Part shown: piece by piece, positions 1-13,739 of the stretch
Position numbering within the stretch: the stretch's first letter is position 1
Layout of the letters: each line of letters opens with the position of its first letter
NCBI GenBank assembly: GCA_016946835.1
Contig: JACVTC010000039.1
Location: 352,501-400,000, forward strand
Length of the DNA stretch: 47,500 bases
Source of the DNA: Neocallimastix lanati (nom. inval.)
Lineage: Eukaryota; Neocallimastigomycota; Neocallimastigomycetes; Neocallimastigales; Neocallimastigaceae
Direction: 5' to 3'
Made by a program: the position numbers and the translations under genes
Notes under the pieces: model-generated
Seen by the model: the letters and a program-made list of their open reading frames with translations, nothing else
Told to the model about the DNA's origin: nothing
Databases searched by the model: none

Positions 1-33
1 TTGATGGGTCAATAAGAAAATTATTTAATAACT

Positions 34-69
<36 letters not shown>

Positions 70-1037
70 AAAAATACAAAAAAAAAAAATTTTTTTTTTA
101 TTTTTTTTTTTACCACTTGTCGCCCATCCACCGCATTCTCTAACAACTATGACATTCCAAATTAACGAAATAATAATATAAATAATAATATAAATAATTA
201 AATGAATAAATAGATAAATAAATAGTAATATAAATAATAAATAAATTAAGAAATAAAATGAATAAATAAGCGGTAATACAAATAATAAATAAATTAAAAA
301 AAAAAAAAATAATAATAAAATAAAATAAAATAAAAAAATGAAATAATGAAATATAAAAAAAAATATTGATAGATAGAGAGATAGTGAGATAGTCAAGAGT
401 CGACAGTCCATCAAATGGTCTGATGGTCCTTTTTATGACCAACGAAAAAATTTCACATTAATGATACATACATGCATACATAAAATGCAAAAAATTGGAT
501 TCACAATGGGCTTTTTTTTTTTTTTTTTAAAAAAAAAAAATAAAATAATAATAAAAATATTTAAACAAATTAATTATCATTTATTATTTTTTTATTATTC
601 ATTCATTTAACATTTAACACACAAATTCACCATTTTGAATGTATATAGGATTATTATTATTATTATTATTATTATTATTTTTATTTTTTATTTTTTTTTT
701 TACTTTAATTAAAATTTAATTCGTTTTAAGTGAAATCTACTCACTCATATAATAAAATAAAATAAATAAAATAAAATAAAATAAGAAAAATGAAAAATGA
801 AAATAAAAAAAAAAAAAAAAAAACTATTTTTATAAAACACTTTTTCCTTTTTTTTTTTTTTCTCTTAAATCTAGTCTAAGAAGAAAATAAATAAATAAAT
901 AAATAAATAAATAGACAAATAGATAAATAGGTTTTTATCCCTAATCAATTTAATTAATAATGAATATAAAAAAAAAAATTTTTTTTTTTTTATTAAATAA
1001 AATACTTTTTTTAATATTTCTGTAATTTATTTAACAA

Positions 1038-1101
1038 AGTGTGGTGGTGACTACCTTAATATTCCCATGTCTTGAGGGGGGCATAAGGCGGTACACACCG
1101 G
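1038..1101. other. Small GC-richer island with nested inverted repeats
   Basis: About 60 bases of mixed composition sit in pure AT repeat. Three nested stems are visible: GTGTG (1039-1043) with CACAC (1094-1098), CCTTA (1054-1058) with TAAGG (1084-1088), and CCC (1064-1066) with the G6 run at 1076-1081. The string GTACACACCG resembles a conserved small-subunit rRNA motif, but nothing around it does. It could be a small structured RNA, a fragment of a lost gene, or chance. Confidence 0.25.
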
Positions 1102-1230
1102 AAATAAAAAAATATATATATATTTAGAAAATGTTTAAAATATTTAAATATAAAAAATATAAAAAATATATAAATGATTAAAAAAAAAAAAAAAATAAAA
1201 AAAAATAAAAAATAAAAAAAAAGATGATAA

Positions 1231-1261
<31 letters not shown>

Positions 1262-1461
1262 TGATAAAATTATATTAAATATATATTATATTATATTAAA
1301 TTGTATTAAATAGGATATATTTATATAGATATTTAATAAATAAATAAATAAATAAATAAATAAAAGGGACCGTCCGTTACTTAAAAAAAAAAAAAAAAAA
1401 AAAAAATTGAAATAAAAAAAGTTCAGGTGTTACAAAAGAGTTTCATTCATAACAATATAAA

Positions 1462-1700
1462 TAAGAATCATTAAAATATAGAAATATAAAAATATAGAAA
1501 TATAAAAATATAGAAATATAGAAATATAGAAATATAGAAATATAAAAATATAGAAATATAAAAATATAGAAATATAAAAATATAGAAATATAGAAATATA
1601 AAAATATAGAAATATAAAAATATAGAAATATAAAAATATAGAAATATAGAAATATAGAAATATAGAAATATATATTATATAAAAATATAGAAATAAAAAA
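1462..1700. repeat. AT minisatellite (AAATATAG/AAATATAA)n
   Basis: Tandem 8-base units alternate between AAATATAG and AAATATAA. The array reads on the minus strand as a Tyr/Phe/Ile/Leu string, which is a repeat artefact and not a gene. Confidence 0.85.
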
Positions 1701-2760
1701 TATAAAAAAACAAAAATAAAATATAAAAGCTTATTCATTTTTAAATTAATTCACCTCCAATATCTATAGTACTTTTGTAACTTTTAAATACGGTAAAATA
1801 TGTAAAATAACAGAGAATAGAATATCACACTCTTTTATTTATATGTATATATATATATATATTGATTAGTATAATTTTAATAAACTGATCTCATTACTTT
1901 GAATTCTTGTTGTAATAATAATAAAAACAATAAATAAATATATAAAAAAAGAATGAATAATAATAATTAATAATAACTAATTATGATGACGATCATCATT
2001 AAATATAATAAGAAGAATCCATCAAAAGTATATACATTATAATTCTTATTATTAACTATTTTATTTTTATTTTTATTTTTATTTTATATATATTTTTTAT
2101 TAAACATTTTTTTAGTTTTATTTTATTTTTATTTTTATTTTATCTTATTTTTTAGTTATGATATTAAAGTCTTTTTTTTCTTATATTATAAGAAATTATA
2201 TAATAAAAAATTAGGGTTAATTTAATATTTAAATAAGAAATATCAAACAAGCACAAATTTTCTATTTTTTATTTTACTTTATTTTTTTTTTTTTTTTTTT
2301 TTTTATTTATTTAAATAATATAAAAATAAATATATATATTTATATATTAATTTTTATATTAAATAAACTTTTAAAAAGGAAGAAACTTTTTTTTTTTTTT
2401 TATTCAAATGTCAAAATCAATTTATAATAATAAAAGTTAAAAAATTAAAAAAAAAAAAAAATGAAATGTGGAAAAAAAAAATATGAAAATAAATTAAAAA
2501 GTTTCTAATTTTTTTAAAGTTTTAAGAAAAAAAAAAAGTAATAATAAAATAAAATAATAATAAAATAAACTTAGATTGGATTAGAATTAATTGGCAAGAT
2601 GAAGAAATGAAAGAAATGAAAGAGATAATCCTAAACCGAAAGATGTATTCAACGTTCTGATGATTCAATAATCATTAACATTGTTTCAATTTTATTATTA
2701 TTATTATTATTTATACTTTTAAAAAATTAAAGTTTTAAATATTTTAAACTATTAAAATAA

Positions 2761-2812
<52 letters not shown>

Positions 2813-3689
2813 TTAATTATTTTAATTATTATTAACTATTAATTATTAATTATTAATTAATTATTAATTATATTAATTTTTATTTTATTTTATTTTATTT
2901 TTTTTTTATAAATTTTAAAAATACTAAATCAGAATATTATAAATTGGCTCTGATTAGGCTATGACCGTTCTGAAACCAAAATTTATTATTATTATAAATA
3001 ACTATTTAAGTAATTAAATAATTCTATTAATAAATAAATAATAAATAATAAATAAATAATTCTATTAATAGTAATTAAATAAATAAATAAATAATGATTA
3101 AATAATTCTATTAATAATAATTAAATAATAATAAATAATAAATAAATAATACTATTAATAATAAATTAATAAATAAATAAATAAATAGTTTATGATGACA
3201 ATGTGTAATTATTAATTTTGACCAGTCGAATAAAATTTTATCATAATAAAAATAAATTGAATACATATAAACTTTTTATATGAATTAGTTTTTTTTTTTT
3301 TTTTTACTATATAATATATAATATCTATATATATATATTTATATATTTATATATTTATATCATTTTAATATATATTTATATATTTAATATTTATATATTT
3401 ATATATTTATATATTTATATATTTAATATTTATATATTTATATCATTTTAAAAATCTTGATGACTTTTATTATCTCAATTTTTTTTTCTTTTATAATTAT
3501 TTATTATCCTTTTGTTTTTTTTTTTTTTATAAAGTTGAATATATATAAAATTTATATAGATAATAAAATAAAATTTATCAATTAATATCATATCTCTATA
3601 TTTAATTATTGACATCTATAATATCTATAATATATATATATATATTTTTTATTATGAAAGTATGATACAAACTTTTTTTAATTATTTAT

Positions 3690-3930
3690 TTCATTTAATG
3701 ATATTGTTTTAATTATTATTTATGATTTAATTATTTAATTATATGATATTGTTTTAATTATTATTTTATGATTTAATTATTTAATTATATGATATTATTT
3801 ATCATTTAATTATTATTTATGATTTAATTATATGATATTGTTTTAATTATTATTAATTATTTATGATTTAATTATATGATATTGTTTTAATTATTATTTA
3901 TGATATAATCATTTAATTATTTATCATTTA
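3690..3930. repeat. Imperfect minisatellite around TGATATTGTTTTAATTATT
   Basis: At least five copies of a unit beginning TGATATTGTTTTAATTATT and ending TTTAATTATA, with variable length (about 35-50 bases). Non-coding. Confidence 0.7.
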
Positions 3931-4083
3931 ATTACTTCAATACTATTAAGAGTGAACGAATAAAAAACAAGTTAAATGAATGAATGAATATTAATAATAA
4001 TGATAAACTTGGGATGATTTAATACTTTTTTTTTTTTTTTGACAGACTACTAAAGTCATAGAAGATTTCTTTTCTTATTATCT

Positions 4084-4139
<56 letters not shown>

Positions 4140-4189
4140 ATAGAAAGTTTATTATGAAACAAATGATTTTATAATGTCTATTTAAATTT

Positions 4190-4355
4190 TATTATTATTA
4201 TTATTATTATTTTTTATTTTAATTATTATTTTTTATTTTAATTATTATTTTTTATTTTAATTATTATTTTTTATTTTAATTATTATTTTTTATTTTAATT
4301 ATTATTTTTTATTTTAATTATTATTTTTTATTTTAATTATTATTTTTTATTTTTA
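4190..4355. repeat. 19-bp tandem repeat
   Basis: After a short (ATT)n tract, the 19-base unit TTTTTTATTTTAATTATTA is repeated about eight times almost perfectly. Confidence 0.85.
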
Positions 4356-4871
4356 GGTAAATAATTAATAAATAACCTATAAATTGTTGTTTAAATCTCA
4401 ATGACTAATATTTAGATACATAAAAAAAAAATAAAAAAAAAAAGTTTCTAACAAATAGAATAAATGTTTTAAATAAGAAAAGATTAAATTTAAAATAATT
4501 AAATAATTAATTAATAACTAATTATGCCATTAATTAATTAATTAATTAATTATTTATTTATTTATTTTATAAAGATAAAAAAAAAAAGTGTGACCATTAA
4601 ATTATTCTTTTTATCAAAAACTTTTGACAAGTAAACAAAGTATAAAAACTATAATAAAACATTTCTTTATATATTTTTCACTATTTTTTAACGTTTTAAA
4701 AAAAATTTTATTAATAATTAATAATTAATAATTATTATTTATTATTTATTATTTATTTTATTTATTATTTATTATTTATTATTTATTATTTATTTTATTT
4801 ATTATTTATTATTTATTATTTATTTTATTTTTTTAAATTTTATCCTTTTTTTTTTTTTATTTATTTATTTT

Positions 4872-4903
<32 letters not shown>

Positions 4904-5164
4904 CTTTATCTTTTTCTTCTATATATTTATATTGATTTATATTTATTTAATTATTTTATAAAATTCTACTAATTTATTTGTACCAAACCTTATTATTAAT
5001 GAAACAAAAAAAAGATTTTGGTAGCCATAAAAAGAATAAAAATAAGAAAAAGAAGAATAAGAATAAGAATAAAATTTTTAAGTGTTTTATCATTAAATAA
5101 TGAAATTTTTATTTTTTGTATTTTGTATTTTGTATTCTATTTCTATTTCTATTTCTATTTCTAT

Positions 5165-5560
5165 TTTATTCTTATCATTTGTATTTAAAATCTTATTTAT
5201 TATTTATTATTTAATTATTTATTATTTAATTATTATTTAATAAATACTCTTTATTATTATTTATTATATATTAATAAATACTCTTTTTATTATTTATTAT
5301 TTATTATTTATTATTTATTATTCAATTATTTATTATTTATTATTTATTATTTATTATTCAATTATTTATTATTTATTATTTATTATTTATTATTTATTAT
5401 TTATTATTTAATATTTAATTTTTATTTAATTATTTATTATTTATTATTTATTATTTATTATTTATTATTTATTATTTATTATTTATTATTTATTATTTAT
5501 TAATAAATACTCTTTTTAATTATTTATTATTTATTATTTATTATTTATTTTTAAATACAT
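5165..5560. repeat. TTATTTA arrays with TAAATACTCTTTTT spacers
   Basis: Long runs of (TTATTTA)-type repeat contain the signature TAAATACTCTTT at about 5240, 5276 and 5506. The same signature defines the 40-bp minisatellite at 13.2-13.7 kb, so the two loci share one repeat family. Confidence 0.8.
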
Positions 5561-7015
5561 TTTCATATAGTAAATAAATAAATGATTAAGATAATTCTTA
5601 TAAAGATGATTTTTTATTTGTTTTTAATATTATCCCTCACTCTTGTATTTATTTCCCATAAAGGGATATAAAATATTTTTTTTAAATTTTCATATAAATT
5701 AAAGTTTTATAATTTCTAAAGAAAGAAAGAAAGAAAGAAAAAAAAAACAATTTAAAATAATAAAAATAAAAATAAAATTAAAATTAAAAATAAAATTAAA
5801 TAATTAAATAATTAAATTATTATTAATATTACTTAAATAGAAATTGTTTGTATTTTTAAATTTTATATATATTTTTTTTTTTTTTCGTTTTCCTTTATTA
5901 ATAATAAATAATTGAATAATTAAATAATAAAATAATAATTAATTAATAAAATAATAATTAAATAATAAAATAATTAAATAATAATTAAATAATAATTAAA
6001 TAATTAAATAATAATTTAATTAATTAAAGACATATAATAAAAAATATTATTTTCTTATTTAATTATTTTTCTTAGGTTTATTATAAAATAAAATAATAAT
6101 AAAAAATAATAAAATAATTAAATAATAAAATAATAAAAATAAAGATATACTATTACCAGTAAAAAAAATTTTATTATAAATAAAATAAAGACTTTAATTA
6201 ATAATAATTAATAACGACTCCTATGAATCATTCTTCATAATATCAATAATGAATAGACTTATTTTTAAACCTTTTTTGTTTTTTTTATTTATTTATTTAT
6301 TTTTATTTCTCACTTTTTTTTTTTTTTTAATACAATATAAAGAAAAGGAAGAAAAAAAAAAAGCCATTTAAGAAAATATTTAATAAAACTTTTTTATTTT
6401 TTATTTTTTTTTATTAATTTTTAACTTTAAATTTTTAATTTTATTTTATATATAATTTATTATATATATTTTTGTTGTTGTTGTCTGTTGTTGTGATTAT
6501 TAACTTTTGTACTTTTCTTTTCATTTATTTATTTATTTTTATAAAATAAATAAAAAAAATAATAACAAAAGAAAATAATGATGAAAAAAAAAAAAAAAAA
6601 AAAAAAAAGAAGAATTAAATAATAATTACTAAAATTGAAAAAATTACTAATAATTACTAATAATTAATAATTAATAATTAATAAAATTAATAATAATAAT
6701 TAATAATAATTAATAAAAAAGTATTATTTTTTTTTATTAGTATTTAATTAAAACATTTATACATATATATATATATATATTTATTTTTTTTTTTCTTTTC
6801 TATGAGAAATAAATATTTAGAGATGGGCACAATTTATATATATTTTTATTATTTTTATATTTTATTTATTTTTATTTTTTTTTTTATTTTATTTTTCTAA
6901 AGAATTATAAACAAATAAAACATTGCTAATGAGATTTAAAAGAAAAAGAAAAAAATAAAAGTTTATATATAAATATTAAGAAATAAATAGATACAAAATA
7001 TTAAAAATATATAAT

Positions 7016-7050
<35 letters not shown>

Positions 7051-10000
7051 GAAATTGGAAAACTTTTAACTATTAATTATTATAAAGAATAAGTAGAAAA
7101 AAAAAAATAAAAAATAAAAATAAATAAAATAAGAATTAGATGGCAATATTTTTTTTTTTTGGTTATATTAATAAATAATATTTATTTATCAAATTAGTAT
7201 ATTGAATATTGAATTTGTAATAATGGCAATTTATGTAATAAAAAAAAAAATATTAATCACTATCATTTGTATCATGGATTAAATTTGTAATAATTAATTA
7301 TAAAAAATAATTTAATATTCATTAATTTATAATTTATACAAAATATTATAAAAACTTAAATGACTAATAAAATAAATTTACATATAATCACGTGCTATAA
7401 AGAATTTTTAACGATGAACATAACGTGACAAAATAAATTTATGTCACTCTATAAATTCAATTAAAGAAAAAGGAACATTAAAATTTAAATATGAAAAAGT
7501 TTTTTTTTTAATGTGTTGATATATAATTTTTATTTTCTCTTTCTATAAAAATTTTTATTAATAAATTTGTAATGCTAATAATTAAATTTATTTTAAATAA
7601 TTTTATATTAGACATTAAAATAATAATAAATAATAAATAAAATAATAATAAACATTAAATAAAGTAATAAATAATAAATAAATGGATAAAAAAAAAAAAG
7701 TAAATTATTACCTATTATTTAATAAAGCTATTCATATTATATAAAAAAGACTATCTTCACTAAATCTGAGGAAAAAAAATATTTTATTTAGTAAAAAATG
7801 AGTTAATAATTAATAATTATTTAAATAGGATGAATATTATTTCTTTATTAATACTATGGGAAATATAATATAAAATAATAATAATAATAATGATAATAAT
7901 AAAAAAATTTTTATTTAAGATATAATATAAAATAATAATAATAAACTAATAAAATTTTTTTTCATAATTATGTTTTATTTATCAATTTTTTTTTATTCCG
8001 AATTTTTTTTAAAATAATGTATATGACCGTATGTTGAAATCAATTATTATATTTTATTATATTAATAGAATCTAATGATTAATTTGTAAATATATTAATA
8101 AAAAATAAAATTATCTGCTGAAATACATATAAAAATATTTATATATAATTATATTTATAGAAAGCATATTTATTTTATTTTATTTTATTTTATTTTATTT
8201 ATTATAATTATATATTCTTTTTTTTTTTTTTTTTTTTTGAAAAGTATAGCAATCTATAATTTTATTGGATAAGTTTAACGTATTTTTTAATTTAAATCAA
8301 TTTCAAATATTTTTTATTATAAAAATATATTGGCTAAAATATTTTATTTAAAGAATAAATAATAAATAATTGAATAATAAATAATTAAAAAAAGAGTTAA
8401 TTGATGAATGAATAATCAATAATCAATAATAAAATAGATAATAAGATAAAAAGATTAGTAAATAAAGTTTTATTTGTAAAATAAATTCAATTTCAAATTT
8501 CAATTTCAATAGGAATTGATCTGATTTTTTAAAAAAGAAATTTAAAATAATAATAAAATAATAAAATTAAAATAATAAAAAATAAAATTAAAATAAAATT
8601 AAAATAAAACTTTAATATTTATTAAAAAATTAATTTTTAAAAAATATAAATTTTTAAATAAAAAAGTTTATTTTTTTCTAAATAGAAAAAAAAAAAAAAA
8701 GAAAAGGAACAAAAGACTATCCAAAAAAAATCAAAAAAAAAAAAAAAGAAAATTTTGTTTCATAAAGTTTTATCTATTAATTTAAATTTAATTAAATGTT
8801 AATAAACCATCTTTTATTTATTTACTTAATATTTATTTAATATTTATTTATTAATATTACTTGAAAAATAAAAAATAAAAATAAAAAAATAAACTTTTTT
8901 ATTCGTAGTTATATAAAATATAGATTAATATGAACTATTTAATATTATATATTATATATAATACAATATCATTATCATTATTATTATTTTTTTTTTGAAT
9001 GAAATAAGAAAGTGTTAAATTAGTGTTAAATTAGTGTTAAATTAGTGTTAAAATAGTTTAATTGTGTAATTTAATAGCTTTTTCTTTTTCTTTTCTTTTT
9101 TCGGGTTTCAAGTTTCTTAATCTCACATTCATCATCATAATATTCTTTTTTTTTTTTCTTTTTTTTTTTTTTAGGTTGAATCAAAAAAAGGAAACCTAAA
9201 ATTGCAGTTTAGAATATTAAAAAAAAGAAATTTAAAAAAAATAAAATAAAAAAATTTTTTTAGAAAAAGAAAATAAATTAATAAAATTAATAAAAATAAA
9301 AATAAAAAAAAAAAGAATATTGAATTCCATAAATTTATAATCTTTATAGCATTTTATTTAAAAAAATATATATATATAAAAAAAAAAAGAATATATATAT
9401 AAATTGAAAGAATAAATATAAATATAAATGGATATAAATATAATTCTATCTTTTTTTAAAAAATAATTTTTTTATTCTTTGGTTTTCTATTTATTTATTT
9501 ATTTAATAAATACTGTTTAATTCATTTATATATTTATTTAAAATAATAATTATTCATTTATTTAAAAAAAATGCAATAAAATATAATTATTCTATGAATT
9601 CAATTTTTATTTATTATGCTTCAAAAGTATTATTTAATGCATTTAAAATTTGTTGAAAATTAAAAAAAAAATAAAAATAAAAATAAAAAATCTTAGTATT
9701 TATTTATATTATTTATATAGTATTTATATATTTATATATATATCTTATTAACTTTCATATATAATAATATATTCATATATAATAGTTAATTGTATATATT
9801 GTATTATATTTATGTATATGCAATACATTAATACTAATTTATTTTTATAATTCATATACATATACAGAGTCATTAACCAACAATGTATTGGAAAACAATA
9901 ATATATAAATTAATAAATTTAAATCAATAAAATTAAATTAATAAATATATATTAATAAACATATATTAATTAATATAAATAAATAAATAAATTAATATAA

Positions 10001-10093
10001 GTTATTATAAATTTAAACGGCAACCAATTTCTTTAAAAAAAAAAAAAATTTTTTATTTATATATTTATTTATTTATATTTATTTATTAATTTA

Positions 10094-10127
<34 letters not shown>

Positions 10128-10439
10128 GTTTATTATTATTATTCCTTTTTATTTATTAATTTCATATATATATATATATATATTTTTTATTTTATTTTTA
10201 ATTTTATATAAATGAAATATGAAATGACATGTAATGTAAAAATTGAAAAAAAAAAAAAAAAAAAAAAACTTTAAAACAAAACCATTAATTAAATTAATGA
10301 AAAAATTAATATATAAACAATGATTAGAGTATTGAACTAAAAGAAGGGGGGACTTTTTATTATTTATTATTATTATTATAATCTATTATTATTATTTTTT
10401 TAATTTACGGAAAAAAGGGAAATTAAAATATAATATATA

Positions 10440-10690
10440 TAAATAATAAACAAGAAATAAAAAAAAAATTAAGAAACAATAGGAAAAAAAAAAAAGAAAC
10501 AATAGGAAAAAAAAAAAAATTAAGAAACAATAGGAAAAAAAAAAAAAAAAAAAGAAATAAAAAATAATAATAAAAATAAAATAATAATAATAATATAAAA
10601 TAAGAAACAATAAAAAAAAAAAAAAAAAGCAATAATAATAATAATAAAAAGCAATAATAATAAATAAGAAACAATAAAAAAAAAAAAAGG
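10440..10690. repeat. Tandem AAGAAACAATAGG-A(n) repeat
   Basis: Copies of AAGAAACAATA(GG) are separated by A runs and AAT repeats. On the minus strand this reads as Phe/Leu-rich open frames that are artefacts of the repeat. Confidence 0.7.
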
Positions 10691-10991
10691 AATGGAAATG
10701 GAATGGAATAAGTGAAAAAGAAAAATTAAATAAAAATAAAAATTATTATTTTATTAAAATTAATAAAATGGAATAGAATAAAATAGATTAAAATAGATAA
10801 AAAAATAAAATAAAAATAATTTTTTATTTTTCTTATTTATTATCATTGGTAATTTAAAAGTAAAAAAAAAAAAAAAAATAAAGAATAAACTTTATTGCTC
10901 ACAATTAACTACAATAATATTATAACAATTAAAATAATTTAAAATAATTTAAAATAATAATTACATTTTTTTTTGTTTAACAAGACTTAAT

Positions 10992-11126
10992 ATGGAAAAG
11001 CCTTCCCTATACGTCGCTTTATGCAACGCAACGAATAATTATGTATATTGTATGTATAATATTGGTGTAACTACAACTTAAGCGATTTAACTTGTGCCTA
11101 CCATTGATATTGGTTTCCTTCAATAG
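10992..11126 (+). pseudogene. Possible coding remnant, unidentified
   Basis: A pocket of mixed composition opens with ATG at 10992 and runs 29 codons (starting MEKPSLYVALCNAT) to TAA at 11079. The same frame continues as plausible protein with stops at 11088 and 11124. Codons are far less repetitive than in the surrounding DNA. It could be a decayed exon, a tiny gene or chance, since a 29-codon frame is not statistically strong. No family was recognised. Confidence 0.2.
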
Positions 11127-11168
11127 TTAACTAAAAGTATTAATAATAAATAGATCAATATTAAAATA

Positions 11169-11218
<50 letters not shown>

Positions 11219-11223
11219 ATACT

Positions 11224-11345
11224 AAAAAATATATATAATATGATATGATATGATATATAGTATTTAGTAATTAATTGATGATATATAGTATTTAGTAATT
11301 AATTGATGATATATAGTATTTAGTAATTAATTAATTGATATGATA
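11224..11345. repeat. 28-bp tandem repeat, three to four copies
   Basis: The unit contains GATATATAGTATTTAGTAAT followed by TAATTGAT. It is flanked by TGATATGATA copies. Confidence 0.8.
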
Positions 11346-12085
11346 TATAGTGATTTATTTATATCTCTATTGTTGCTATTAATTTTTTATTGATTATATT
11401 GGTTAAAATTTTTATTAAATTTTATTAAATTTATTTTTATATTTATGGATTCATTTATTTCATTTATTATTTTTTTTTTTATTCATTTCTTTTTTTTTAT
11501 TATTTATTTCTTTATTAATATTTTTTTTCTATTTTTAAATTGAATAATCAATTAATATTTAAGCAATATAAATATGAAAAAAAAAAAAGAAAAAGAAAAA
11601 TTATAAATAAATAATTCATAAATATTAATAATAAATATAAAAAAAAAATAAATAAAAAGAAAAATTATAAATAAATAATTCATAAATATAAATAATAAAT
11701 AGATATTTATAATTATTATTTAATTATTATATTATTATATAAATAAAAATATACAGCAAATAAAATGAGAAAAATCAAAAGACAAAAAAAAAATATTCCA
11801 TTAATAATATAATTTGACTGAACTAAACTAAAAATTTAAAATTTTAAAAATTTTAAAAATTTTAAAAATTTAAAAACTTGAAAAAAAAAATTTTTTTATT
11901 ATTAAAGATCAATCTGTTACAATTACATCTATATATTAGATTATATTTAAATATATCTAAAACAATTAATAAATAATATATTATTATCATAATATTATTT
12001 ATGTCTGATATATTATGATTTCTTAGAAATTTCATATTTTTAAACATTTTATACCTTCACAAAAAAAAAATCAAAAATGAAACAA

Positions 12086-12163
<78 letters not shown>

Positions 12164-12187
12164 TATAATAATAATAATAATAATAAA
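12086..12187. repeat. (AAT)n microsatellite
   Basis: About 34 units of AAT/TAA with a single interruption (AATTAT). Confidence 0.9.
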
Positions 12188-13149
12188 TAATAATATGAAA
12201 ACCTTTATTCTATTTTATTTTATTTATTTTTTTTTTATTCCTTCATTCATATAAATTTTCATAATTTCTCACCCTGATAAAAGTTTGTTTCAATACTATC
12301 ATTAAGAATTAAATATAAATAAAATTAATAGTATTAATTTATCTTGTCCGTTACTATTATTATTAGTATTAGTATTCTTTATTTTATTTTTATTTTTATT
12401 ATTATTATTAAATTCAATAACGTTTTAAAAAAAAACAAAATATTTTATAATTGGAGAAGAAAGTAAAACATTTTAAAAATTAAAATTAAAAAAAATACTC
12501 TCTTTTTTTTTTTTTTTTTTTTTTCTTTTTTCTGTAATACCAACCATTTTTTATTTTATTTTTAATTTTATTATTATATTTATATAATATATATATATAT
12601 ATATTTATTTAATAAGATACCAATAATTTTAAAAAAAAATTTAAAACTTTTCGAAAATAAATTATGATTACTTCACATGTATAACAATGATAACTTCACA
12701 TGTAACACCTATAACATATATTAATTTAAAATATAAAAAAAAAAATTCATTCTTTTATTTTTCTTTTTTAATTTAATTTTTTAAAAAATTTTCAATGAAA
12801 TAAATTTCAGAGTATCATCATTAGAATTTTTTAATGTTTTAGAATTTAAGGATTAGGTATTCAAATTAAATAGCTATAAACTTTTATTTTTTTAATTTGA
12901 TCATCATTATATTAATATAATATGATATAATATGATATGATTTATTTAGACATTTATTTATTCATTCATTCATTTATTTAGATATGTAAAAAATTTTCCT
13001 TTTTTTTTTTTTAAAAAAAATTTTTTATTGGTCGTTCATCCAATATCATTTTATTTTCTGTATATGGAATATGAACCATTCAAAATTAACATACACTTAA
13101 TCTATATAATAATATATTTATTCTTATTCCTATTCATGTTATTTCAAAT

Positions 13150-13700
13150 TATTTATTTATTATTTATTATTTATTATTTATTATTCAGTCATTTATTAAT
13201 AAATACTCTTCTTATTATTTATAATTTATTATCTATTACTTATTATTTATTATTTATTATTTATTATTTATTATCTATTATTTATTATTTATTATCTATT
13301 ATTTATTATTTATTAATAAATACTCTTTATTATTTATTATTTATTATTTATTAATAAATACTCTTTTTATTATTTATTATTTATTATTTATTAATAAATA
13401 CTCTTTTTATTATTTATTATTTATTATTTATTAATAAATACTCTTTTTATTATTTATTATTTATTATTTATTAATAAATACTCTTTTTATTATTTATTAT
13501 TTATTATTTATTAATAAATACTCTTTTTATTATTTATTATTTATTATTTATTAATAAATACTCTTCTTATTATTTATTATTTATTATCTATTATTTATTA
13601 TTTATTAATAAATACTCTTCTAATTATTTATTATTTATTATCTATTATCTATTATTTATTATTTATTATTTATTAATAAATACTCTTCTTATTATTATTT
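13150..13700. repeat. 40-bp minisatellite with TAAATACTCTT signature
   Basis: From about 13300 the array keeps an exact 40-base period: CTCTTTTTAT, then TATTTATTAT, TTATTATTTA and TTAATAAATA. Five near-identical copies are followed and preceded by diverged ones with CTCTTCT or CTATTATT variants. The long open frame on the + strand is a translation of this repeat. Confidence 0.9.
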
Positions 13701-13739
13701 ATTTATTTATTATCACTCCTTCATGTTATTCATGTCATT

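Larger units (their letters stand above)
1..10977. other. Gene-free AT-rich low-complexity region
   Basis: No convincing coding sequence is seen on either strand. The stretch is built from A and T homopolymers, AAT/TAT and AAAT/TTTA microsatellites and AT minisatellites. The longer open frames here translate to Phe/Ile/Tyr- or Leu-rich strings that simply reflect repeats. Small pockets of more complex sequence lie near 100-165, 385-450, 1038-1101, 2580-2680, 2930-2985 and 7385-7445. Several can fold into short hairpins, for example TCACGT near 7388 with ACGTGA near 7424. None is assignable to a known RNA. Confidence 0.7.
11127..13149. other. Gene-free AT-rich spacer
   Basis: It contains a T35-40 tract near 11172-11213, the GATATATAGTATTTAGTAAT tandem (11224-11345), an (AAT)n tract (12086-12187) and other simple repeats. 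Near 12665-12710 two copies of ACTTCACATGTA lie about 24 bases apart. No gene was recognised. Confidence 0.65.

Noticed and set aside
111-180. Possible short gene around GTCGCCCATCCACCGC
   Set aside because: The open frames are mostly homopolymer translation, and the complex part is too short to judge.
1090-1100. Small-subunit rRNA fragment (GTACACACCG)
   Set aside because: Only ten bases match. The neighbouring sequence does not resemble the 3' end of any small-subunit rRNA.
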